Assembly (NCBI GenBank): GCA_026393335.1
Contig: JAPLAJ010000116.1
Span: forward strand, 1-13,159
Direction of reading: 5' to 3'
From: Rhodoluna sp.
GTDB lineage: Bacteria; Actinomycetota; Actinomycetes; Actinomycetales; Microbacteriaceae
Length of the DNA stretch: 13,159 bases
Positions 6,358 to 12,212 of the stretch are shown in pieces. Position 1 is the stretch's first letter. Each line of letters begins with the position of its first letter. The translations under genes were made by a program, and so were the position numbers. Under the pieces are notes generated by a model, which had not been told where the DNA came from, searched no databases, and was given only the letters and a program-made list of their open reading frames with translations.

Positions 6358-8003
6358 GCCTTACAGGTCATATCCCCTGGAACGATATCGTTCACAAAGA
6401 AATCAATCAGCACATCATTCAAGCAAGGTATGTCATAACCAGCTGCTGGGCCATGTGTTGATGACTCAACTGAAATCAGTGGTGACTTCAATAGCTTGGC
6501 TGTGTCCTTAGAGAACTGATATGGAGTAACAGCTTCATAGATAGATCCAACAATCAACAACTTCTTGCCTGAATTATTTTCTCTAATCAGTGGAGTTGTT
6601 GGCGGGTCAGGAATTGAATCATCTTCATTGGCAATGCTCACCCAATCAACTCCTAGTGATTCACCGTAGTACTGATAGCCACTGGAATCTAGATTGAGTG
6701 CATAAAGTTTCGGTGCAACAGCCTTCATTTGCTTGGCCATCTTCTTTTGGTCTTCGATACTCAATTCTTCTGGTGAGTAATCCATGGAATTCACAATTGT
6801 CATAATTTCGAATGAGTTTGTTCGCTTCAGCTTCTTTGCTGATAGTGAAGATCCTTTTAGAGATTCTGGGTCATAGCCATCCATGCGTAATGCATAGAAT
6901 TCAAAAGCCCAGTTAGAGCGATAGTCGATAGCTTCCTTAATCGCCTTCGCAAACTCCTCTTTGGCATCTTGCTCAGGGAAGTAGTTCAGGGCAAGAATTC
7001 CTCGGCTAAGAAGAGATTCGGAACTTACCATCAGGCTAGGTTCTGTATCGCTAGGCACCAAACCGGCATAACCAATAAGTTCATCATCATCAGCCATTTG
7101 CTTCACATATAGAAGGTCTTGCCAAGCCTCAGCGCTAGTCTTGCCTTCCTGCTCTGCGTAGTAGTCGAGGTAGGAGTTAAGTTTGGTTTCCATAGCCTTG
7201 TAGTTCTCAACAGCTGATTTGATTGGGTCTTCATCGACTGTGGTTGGGCTATCTAGAACAATCTTTCCGACATTCTCTGGATACTTTGAAACATAAAGAC
7301 CAGCAATGGTTGTTCCGTAGGATGTTCCAATAAAGTTAAGCGGCTCATCTCCCGTTATTACTTGTCTCATCACATCAAGGTCATCAACAACATTAGAAGT
7401 TGAAAGAGTCCACCAAAGCGGGTTTCTATCCACACAGTCGTTGTAGTACTCATCTGAGAGCGGGATGCTTGCCTGGTATTCTTCAAAGTTTGAAGGAGAA
7501 GCTTCTCCCTCGAAGTATGTTCTGTAATCAAGTTCATCAGAACATTTAATCTCTGATCCATCGGTGAATTGAGAAGCACCCACACCTCTAGGGTCAAAGC
7601 CGACAATGTCAAAGTGTTTTACTAAACCGTTTGGGAAATTAGACCACTGAAGCTGCTCGATACCAGAACCACCCGGGCCACCAGGGTTGATGAATAAAGT
7701 TCCTTGATAATCGCTTTCTGCTGCTTTGCTGATTCGCATAAGAGCGATTCCAAATTCCTTGTTTTCAGCTGAAGATGTTTCATAGTTTGCTGGAACTAGA
7801 ACAGTTGAGCAATCCGGTGTGACGCTTTTGAAGAGAGAGCTCTGCTGATCTACTTCAACGAGAAGGTCTTCTGGGCACTCAGTCCAACTTACTTCTTGAT
7901 TAAGGTATTGATCTAGCGACTTGGAAGTTTCCGCAGGTGAGCAAGCACTTAGAGAAACGCTCAAGAGGATTAGAGCTACAGAAGTTGGTATAAATCTTTT
8001 CAT
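6354..8003 (-). CDS. Secreted lipoprotein alpha/beta-hydrolase, tripeptidyl aminopeptidase type (S33)
   Basis: The protein is 549 residues. It begins with a lipoprotein signal: MKR, a hydrophobic stretch and lipobox LSAC with C21 as the lipidated residue, so it should sit on the outer face of the membrane. The body matches the S33 tripeptidyl aminopeptidase group (Streptomyces SlpD/SlpE, mycobacterial Hip1): NPGGPGGSG (106-114) for the oxyanion hole, FDPRGVG (136-142), nucleophile elbow GTSYG with S228, a long cap domain (about 255-475), and a C-terminal TAP-type segment with GSIYEAVTPY and STHG (H517). The acidic triad position, usually Asp in DPVTP, is Glu (E490). It probably trims short peptides at the cell surface. 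AGGGAGA lies close upstream of the ATG. It follows the 129-residue membrane protein by 47 bp and converges on purA with a four-base overlap. Confidence 0.9.
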   Translation of the reverse strand: MKRFIPTSVALILLSVSLSACSPAETSKSLDQYLNQEVSWTECPEDLLVEVDQQSSLFKSVTPDCSTVLVPANYETSSAENKEFGIALMRISKAAESDYQGTLFINPGGPGGSGIEQLQWSNFPNGLVKHFDIVGFDPRGVGASQFTDGSEIKCSDELDYRTYFEGEASPSNFEEYQASIPLSDEYYNDCVDRNPLWWTLSTSNVVDDLDVMRQVITGDEPLNFIGTSYGTTIAGLYVSKYPENVGKIVLDSPTTVDEDPIKSAVENYKAMETKLNSYLDYYAEQEGKTSAEAWQDLLYVKQMADDDELIGYAGLVPSDTEPSLMVSSESLLSRGILALNYFPEQDAKEEFAKAIKEAIDYRSNWAFEFYALRMDGYDPESLKGSSLSAKKLKRTNSFEIMTIVNSMDYSPEELSIEDQKKMAKQMKAVAPKLYALNLDSSGYQYYGESLGVDWVSIANEDDSIPDPPTTPLIRENNSGKKLLIVGSIYEAVTPYQFSKDTAKLLKSPLISVESSTHGPAAGYDIPCLNDVLIDFFVNDIVPGDMTCKA

Positions 8004-8050
8004 TGTGCTTCTCCCTATAGAAACAAACTAGTTGGTACCTAACTTACAGC

Positions 8051-8440
8051 CTATTGCTCGCCCTCTTCTTCGTAGTATTCGGCATTTCCCTCATAATACA
8101 TAGCTGCAGCATTTTCAATCTCTGGATCAACCTCTTCAACAGGTAAGGCCACAGGAGCAACTACTGGCTTATCTCTGTTCTGAAATGGCAGGCGGTTAGG
8201 TTGATGATGGTGAACGATATCATCTTCTAGTATCTGATCACCACCGAAAGCTGAGTTGCGCCTCATGGTTCTTTCAGGATCTTTGAGAACTGACTGTTTC
8301 CTTCCTTGACGCAAACCTAAAACCAGTGCAGCGACAAAAATGAAAACTATTACCCAAAAGACTGCAGGGTATTGAATGAGGAAACCTAGACCTAGTGCAA
8401 CGGCAAAGACTCCAAAGAATCCCAGTAGTAGTGACTTCAT
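8051..8440 (-). CDS. Small membrane protein with acidic C-terminal tail, function unknown
   Basis: The protein is 129 residues and of no family I recognise. Residues 3-23 and 27-45 are two hydrophobic helices separated by a short QYP turn, so both ends should be on the same side. A basic stretch (RQGRKQS, about 44-50, then RTMRR) follows the second helix and by the positive-inside rule places the tail in the cytoplasm. The last 25 residues are acidic with Tyr repeats (AMYYEGNAEYYEEEGEQ). An HHH sits in the middle of the tail. Its ATG is three bases after the first stop of the upstream 49-residue gene, and the ribosome site GAGG lies inside that gene, so the two are likely translationally coupled. 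The lipoprotein peptidase gene follows 47 bp downstream. Confidence 0.8.
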   Translation of the reverse strand: MKSLLLGFFGVFAVALGLGFLIQYPAVFWVIVFIFVAALVLGLRQGRKQSVLKDPERTMRRNSAFGGDQILEDDIVHHHQPNRLPFQNRDKPVVAPVALPVEEVDPEIENAAAMYYEGNAEYYEEEGEQ

Positions 8441-8443
8441 TTA

Positions 8444-8593
8444 TTACCATCCTCTTCGTTTGAGATAGTTCCAGATAAGCACAATTGGCAATCCTGCCAA
8501 CATAACAAAAAGCAAAGGTGGAAAGGCAAAAGCGTAGATCAGGGTAACAATCCAGGCGAAGCCCCAAAAACAACCCTTCAACAAACCACCCAT
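8444..8593 (-). CDS. 49-residue hydrophobic membrane protein
   Basis: This short frame reads MGGLLKGCFWGFAWIVTLIY at the start and ends NYLKRRGW before tandem stops TAA TAA. It is almost wholly hydrophobic: two helices (about 4-22 and 25-43), with an aromatic-rich first helix, a PP turn at 25-26 and a basic end (KRRGW). AGGGG lies five bases before the ATG. The stop is three bases before the next start, and that gene's ribosome site is inside this frame, which supports it being real and coupled. I do not recognise a family. It could be a small partner of the 129-residue membrane protein. The competing minus-strand frame across 8274-8573 has no membrane logic or ribosome site and was set aside. 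Confidence 0.72.
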   Translation of the reverse strand: MGGLLKGCFWGFAWIVTLIYAFAFPPLLFVMLAGLPIVLIWNYLKRRGW

Positions 8594-8600
8594 GTTGCCC

Positions 8601-8611
8601 CTAACTGTTAG
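8601..8611. promoter_or_regulatory. Short perfect palindrome in the divergent gap
   Basis: CTAACTGTTAG has perfect five-base arms around one central base. It lies in the 57-bp gap between the divergent 49-residue and 174-residue genes and overlaps the ribosome site of the former. It could be an operator, but it is short and stands alone. Confidence 0.2.
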
Positions 8612-8650
8612 TTGCTTCAAACATTAGCCGAGACCTAGGACAATTGAGAC

Positions 8651-9175
8651 ATGCAAGATTTCGATGACTCCCAGGAAGACCAGGTCAGGCTCAACCCTCC
8701 TGCCGGTAGACCTAGCTTGGTTGGTGTCTTGTATTACCCAGATATCTTGGACCTTAGATATGCAGGCTATGAGCTAGAACGCTTTGAAGGTCTGCTCCTA
8801 GCCATGGATTCAGCCACATTCAGAAGAGCTTTAGCTATTACTAGCATGCTGCACAGATCTGACGCTTCACCTATATGGAATGCTAAGCGGGCATATCAAG
8901 TTGAACTGCTAGTGCTAGATACTTTGCATGAATATGGCCTACATCAGGTTCCTCAACTGCTTAGAAGAATTCTTGGCAGAGTGTTTGAGGATGAGACACA
9001 AAACTCCCTAACCATTGACCTCGTCACGGTTTTCTATTGGGCCTGCCTTGCCCAGGTAGCCGACGACTATGTCTGGAGAGAGCCAAGGCTTGCTGAGTGG
9101 TCTGAGTACCTTAGCTATCCGATTAGAACAGTTTTTGGATTATCAGAACTATTTCGCGTGAGCGATTTGAGCTAA
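8651..9175 (+). CDS. Unrecognised 174-residue cytoplasmic protein
   Basis: No family is recognised. The protein has no signal peptide or clear membrane segment. The first ~20 residues are acidic and polar (DFDDSQEDQ), then a Gly/Pro-containing stretch leads to VGVLYYPDILDLRYAGYELERFEGLL. The rest looks helical, with repeated Leu and Arg (QVPQLLRRILGRVFEDE) and an aromatic segment VFYWACLAQVADDYVW. AGGA lies ten bases before the ATG; GACAAT (8639-8644) is a possible -10 for a leaderless start. It diverges from the membrane/peptidase cluster across 57 bp and converges on the Nudix-regulator gene with a four-base overlap. The coding frame is supported by its length, codon pattern and clean fit between neighbours; its function is unknown. 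Confidence 0.75.
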   Translation: MQDFDDSQEDQVRLNPPAGRPSLVGVLYYPDILDLRYAGYELERFEGLLLAMDSATFRRALAITSMLHRSDASPIWNAKRAYQVELLVLDTLHEYGLHQVPQLLRRILGRVFEDETQNSLTIDLVTVFYWACLAQVADDYVWREPRLAEWSEYLSYPIRTVFGLSELFRVSDLS

Positions 9176-10086
9176 TCAATCTCGTCTTTATCTGCTTCCA
9201 TCGCAAGCGGGCTGTAAAGCATCGCAGGTTTACCAGCCCTACTCTTATCAGTCTTACCGGTTTGAAGTAGGAAGGCATCATCAGACATCATCTGCCTTCT
9301 GAAGAGATCTTTCTGAATACGTTCCCCTCTGCATACTTCTGTAAAGTCATGGAGCTCACTCAATCTAAACTCCCCACCCAATGGGTTGTTGCCTAGGTAG
9401 CGGAATGGGTCTACGCGGCCATCGAAGGCATGCCTTAGCTTTCGCCAAGCGAAGAAGACCATTTCATCATGATCTAACCCAAGAATTTGGCCTTCTGGTA
9501 AGTCTTTGCTCAAAGTCTTTACGTGACCTCTAAATGAACTAGGTGAAGGCATACTCCTATTACCGAAGCGGCAGACACCGTCGAATCCTTCGAGAGGACC
9601 CATATCTTGCTCAAACTTCTCCATGTATGGGATCGAATTGACTAGTTCAAGCCCTACTTGCTCACGACCACCTAGATACTTCCTGAGCATATTGAACTCA
9701 ACCATTGCCCAGTATGCAAAGGAAATAACCCTTCCATTCGGGTCTCTATCAATAGCGTCAAAGGTCTTTACTTCCCACAGTCGCTTGCGAAGGATTAGCC
9801 CAAGCTGTTCTTCTACGATTCTTCGGGAAGATTTGAGCAGCGTTTCATGTTGATATAAGTGTCCACCTGGTAAAACTCTTCGGCCCTTTAGCTGCGGGTA
9901 AACCTTTTCGTTAGCGGGAACAGTTACAACGAAAAGAGCGTAGCCGGAACGGGGCCTCTCAGCGTAATTGCCAAGAGAGAGAAGGGAATCATCCCAGAGA
10001 CTGTCAGACAAATTCTGGGTGTCCACCACCGTGAATAGCACCAGATCCACGGAGCTTGAGGTCACAATGTCGGGGGTCATGTTCAT
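9172..10086 (-). CDS. NrtR-type Nudix-fold transcriptional regulator with C-terminal winged helix
   Basis: The protein is 304 residues. Residues about 12-150 form a Nudix domain. The box starts at G75 (GHLYQHE, then R89) but reads RIVEEQLGL where active enzymes have REUxEExGU. Two of the three core metal-binding Glu are lost (I90, Q94) and one is kept (E93), so hydrolysis is unlikely. Residues about 205-292 match the NrtR winged helix: DHDEMVFFAWRKLR, EFRLSELHDFTEV, LFRRQMM, then LLQTG and GKPAMLY. NrtR proteins bind ADP-ribose or related nucleotides and repress NAD-salvage, sugar or other genes. A leaderless start fits: TAAGAT at 10092-10097 (minus strand) ends five bases before the ATG. A second in-frame ATG lies six bases later. 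It diverges from the VWA/deacetylase operon across 110 bp, which is the likeliest target besides itself. Confidence 0.85.
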   Translation of the reverse strand: MNMTPDIVTSSSVDLVLFTVVDTQNLSDSLWDDSLLSLGNYAERPRSGYALFVVTVPANEKVYPQLKGRRVLPGGHLYQHETLLKSSRRIVEEQLGLILRKRLWEVKTFDAIDRDPNGRVISFAYWAMVEFNMLRKYLGGREQVGLELVNSIPYMEKFEQDMGPLEGFDGVCRFGNRSMPSPSSFRGHVKTLSKDLPEGQILGLDHDEMVFFAWRKLRHAFDGRVDPFRYLGNNPLGGEFRLSELHDFTEVCRGERIQKDLFRRQMMSDDAFLLQTGKTDKSRAGKPAMLYSPLAMEADKDEID

Positions 10087-10088
10087 AC

Positions 10089-10105
10089 TTCATCTTATAC
10101 ATGAA
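10089..10105. promoter_or_regulatory. Inverted repeat over the regulator's own -10 box
   Basis: On the minus strand TTCATGTATAAGATGAA has perfect five-base arms (TTCAT and ATGAA) around seven bases. The centre holds TATAAG/TAAGAT, the only good -10 candidate for the regulator gene, so a bound protein would block its own promoter. This is a candidate autoregulatory site. It does not resemble the NAD-type NrtR operators I know, and no second copy is seen at the VWA promoter. Confidence 0.35.
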
Positions 10106-10149
10106 TTATTTTGATTTATTTACTCCAACTCGGGAATAATTAGAGCAAC

Positions 10150-10155
10150 TATGAT
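10150..10155 (+). promoter_or_regulatory. -10 box of the VWA operon
   Basis: TATGAT differs from TATAAT at one position and places the transcript start near 10162, giving a leader of about 35 nt. No convincing -35 is seen 16-18 bases upstream, as expected for a promoter that needs an activator or relies on the -10. Confidence 0.45.
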
Positions 10156-10196
10156 GTTATATCTAGTGTAGGGAAAAACCCACAGAAAGCGAAGAC

Positions 10197-11498
10197 ATGA
10201 TCCAACTAAGAAAAGAACACGACAAGTGCCAGCAGGGCAAGCCAACACAGCTTGGCATCATGCTGGAAATCACAGCACCGGCTGCCCCAGTGGTAGCAGC
10301 AACACAGCACAAGACCAAATCATTGGTCTTCGTAGTTGACAGATCTGGTTCTATGGCCGGGAACCGTCTAGAAGTAGTTCTCAACACAATCGCGGAAACC
10401 CTTCCTAGATTGCACCCTGAAGACTACATTGCCGTTGTCAGCTTTGACGACCAGGCAATTGTCAACGTAGCTCTAAACCAGGTGAAGAATCACAACATGG
10501 CTGAGGTCATCAAGAGCGTTAGAAACATCAACGCTGGAGGCAGCACCAACCTTGAAGCTGGTTACCGCCTTGGACTAGAGCAGGCGAAAGCAGCTCCAGA
10601 AGGAATCGAAACAACCATCATCTTGCTAAGCGATGGCCAGGCTAATCAGGGAAACGTTGATCCTGTTGCACTTGGTCAACTAGCTACCCAAGCAACTGAG
10701 CACCTAGTTATCACAACAACTATGGGAATCGGTGGCGGTTACGACGAGAACATCCTGAGCGCTATGGCAGAAGGTGGCAATGGAAACCACATTGCTGCGA
10801 TCAAGCAAGGCGAAGCTCTTGATGGTCTGCAAGCTGAAATCGATGGCTTGCTTCTAAAGACAATGCTCGATGTTCACTTCGATATCACTATCGGACCGGA
10901 CTTCTCTGGCAAGAAGGCAGACATTGTTGCTGGACGAAGAATGAAGAAGTGGAAGAAATCCCACGGACATGTTTCTACTCTCTTAGGCGATCTTGCTGGC
11001 GGCGAGCAGAGGAACGTAGTCTTCGATCTAACTCTTGATGGTCACGACATGGCAGAGCCCGGTCTGAAGCAAGGCGTGAAGGTCGACTGGGAATACATCG
11101 ATGCGACCACCGGCAAGAAGGTTTCAAACTCAGAAACATTCGAGGTTGAGCTTGTGCCGGCTGATAAGTGGATCGAGCCTGAGCGCGATGCAGATATCGT
11201 TGGTGAGCTGAAGATGGTTCGCATGCAGAAGATCTATGACGATGCCCAAGAACTATTCATGCAAGGTAAGCATGATGAAGCTAACGCTCTTCTTGAAGCT
11301 GCTGGAAAAGATCTTCAAGACTTCATGGCTAACAACTTCCTAAGTGACAGAACATCACTTCGTATGCGATCAAACAGGGATCTCTTTATGCAAAGCGCTA
11401 TGGAACCTGACCTTAACCTCAAGATGAAAATGTTGAAGGAAGAGAAGCTTCGCATGATGCGCGATCGCAGGAACTTTAGAGATAAGGACGGTAACTAA
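10197..11498 (+). CDS. Cytoplasmic von Willebrand factor A domain protein
   Basis: The protein is 433 residues, with no signal peptide or membrane segment. The VWA domain spans about 40-220 and keeps the full metal-ion-dependent adhesion site: DRSGS (D48, S50, S52), T117 in GGSTNLEAG, and D146 in LLSDGQ. It should therefore bind a partner through a divalent metal. A beta-rich region follows (about 225-325). The C-terminus (about 335-433) is helical and charged, with Met, Glu and Lys (LKMVRMQKIYDDAQELFMQGK, then MKMLKEEKLRMMRDRRNFR), likely a coiled or TPR-like arm. Intracellular VWA proteins usually act as scaffolds or as partners of an ATPase or enzyme; no MoxR-type ATPase is in this window. 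It heads a plus-strand operon ending with a zinc deacetylase, with the next gene two bases after its stop. The ribosome site is weak. Confidence 0.9.
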   Translation: MIQLRKEHDKCQQGKPTQLGIMLEITAPAAPVVAATQHKTKSLVFVVDRSGSMAGNRLEVVLNTIAETLPRLHPEDYIAVVSFDDQAIVNVALNQVKNHNMAEVIKSVRNINAGGSTNLEAGYRLGLEQAKAAPEGIETTIILLSDGQANQGNVDPVALGQLATQATEHLVITTTMGIGGGYDENILSAMAEGGNGNHIAAIKQGEALDGLQAEIDGLLLKTMLDVHFDITIGPDFSGKKADIVAGRRMKKWKKSHGHVSTLLGDLAGGEQRNVVFDLTLDGHDMAEPGLKQGVKVDWEYIDATTGKKVSNSETFEVELVPADKWIEPERDADIVGELKMVRMQKIYDDAQELFMQGKHDEANALLEAAGKDLQDFMANNFLSDRTSLRMRSNRDLFMQSAMEPDLNLKMKMLKEEKLRMMRDRRNFRDKDGN

Positions 11499-11500
11499 AT

Positions 11501-12049
11501 ATGTGGATATTTACTGATACAGGATTTATCTCAGCAGTTCGTAAGCCAGAGCACCCAGGGGTAGTCACAGTGCGTTCGAGAGACAGAGAGTCTCTCGAAC
11601 TACTGGCTGCCAAAGCTCAGGTCGAGATCAAAAGATCACCACACGGCGATTACCCATACAGAGTTTTCGTTGGTGATGGTCCTTTCATCGAATGGTTCTT
11701 AGATCGCGGTAGTGAACTTAGCTACTCGAACTTCAAGAATCGCGTTGTTCAGACCAGAGGCAAGAAGTTTGCATCTGCACTGAACCAAGTGTGGTCAGCA
11801 ATGCTTTCTGTAGAAGATGATGAGGCTCGCAGCCCGTTACTAGATACAGATGGTAATTCAATCTCACACTCTGATGCGCAACCTCATACTTCTCACAAGA
11901 AGCACTTGACTAAGGTTCCAGCTGACCTAGCCGATTTATCAGAAGAAGAGCAGATTGCCTGGGCAGAAAAAGCTGCTGAAGATCTTCGAGCAAGAGTGTT
12001 CGAGTCAGAGGCTAAGGAAGTCAACTGGTCGGAAGAAGAGAAGAGCTAG
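11501..12049 (+). CDS. Unrecognised protein with MWIFTDTGF N-terminus
   Basis: The protein is 182 residues. The N-terminal half (about 1-95) is a compact alpha/beta region: MWIFTDTGFISAVRKP, then VTVRSRDRESLELLA, then YPYRVFVGDGPFIEWFLDR. Similar openings (MWIFT..GF.S, then VRAR or VRSR) occur in small uncharacterised actinobacterial proteins, as far as I recall; I have no named function for them. The C-terminal half is low-complexity and acidic, with HTSHKKH followed by DLADLSEEEQIAWAEKAAEDLRARVFESEA, a likely helix. It starts two bases after the VWA stop, with AAGGA about twelve bases upstream, so the two are probably coupled and their products may bind one another. Its last two bases plus TG form the start of the next gene (TAGTG). 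Confidence 0.85.
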   Translation: MWIFTDTGFISAVRKPEHPGVVTVRSRDRESLELLAAKAQVEIKRSPHGDYPYRVFVGDGPFIEWFLDRGSELSYSNFKNRVVQTRGKKFASALNQVWSAMLSVEDDEARSPLLDTDGNSISHSDAQPHTSHKKHLTKVPADLADLSEEEQIAWAEKAAEDLRARVFESEAKEVNWSEEEKS

Positions 12050-12210
12050 TGGGCGATGAAGAAAAGAAGCCGGTGGTTTATGAAATCAACGCTGAGAAGT
12101 GGAAAGCCATGACACCAGCTCAAAGGCTTGAGCATGTGAACAGACTGCACAAGCAAATGGTAGAAGCAATGCAAGAAGAAGAGGATTCATCCCAACAAAC
12201 AGAGGAATAA
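12049..12210 (+). CDS. 53-residue acidic helical protein with GTG start
   Basis: This frame starts at a GTG that overlaps the previous stop by one base (TAGTG), a common coupled arrangement, with the purine-rich GGAAGAAGAGAAGA just upstream as ribosome site. It reads GDEEKKPVVYEINAEKWKAM, then a charged helix (TPAQRLEHVNRLHKQMVEAM) and an acidic tail (QEEEDSSQQTEE). AGAGGAA near its end is the ribosome site of the next gene. The frame fills the gap between two operon genes exactly and uses ordinary codons. No family is recognised; it could be an adaptor between its neighbours. The nearest ATG at 12056 is out of frame. Confidence 0.72.
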   Translation: MGDEEKKPVVYEINAEKWKAMTPAQRLEHVNRLHKQMVEAMQEEEDSSQQTEE

Positions 12211-12212
12211 AA

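Noticed and set aside
8030..8044. AGTTGGTACCTAACT near-palindrome sharing AGTTAGG with the site at 8601-8611
   Set aside because: The shared piece is only seven bases and the spacing differs; it could be chance.
8274..8573. 99-residue minus-strand frame overlapping the two membrane-protein genes
   Set aside because: It overlaps two better-supported genes in another frame and lacks a ribosome site.
9172..10086. Active Nudix hydrolase
   Set aside because: Two of three metal-binding Glu are replaced (I90, Q94) and a winged helix is present, which fits a regulator better.
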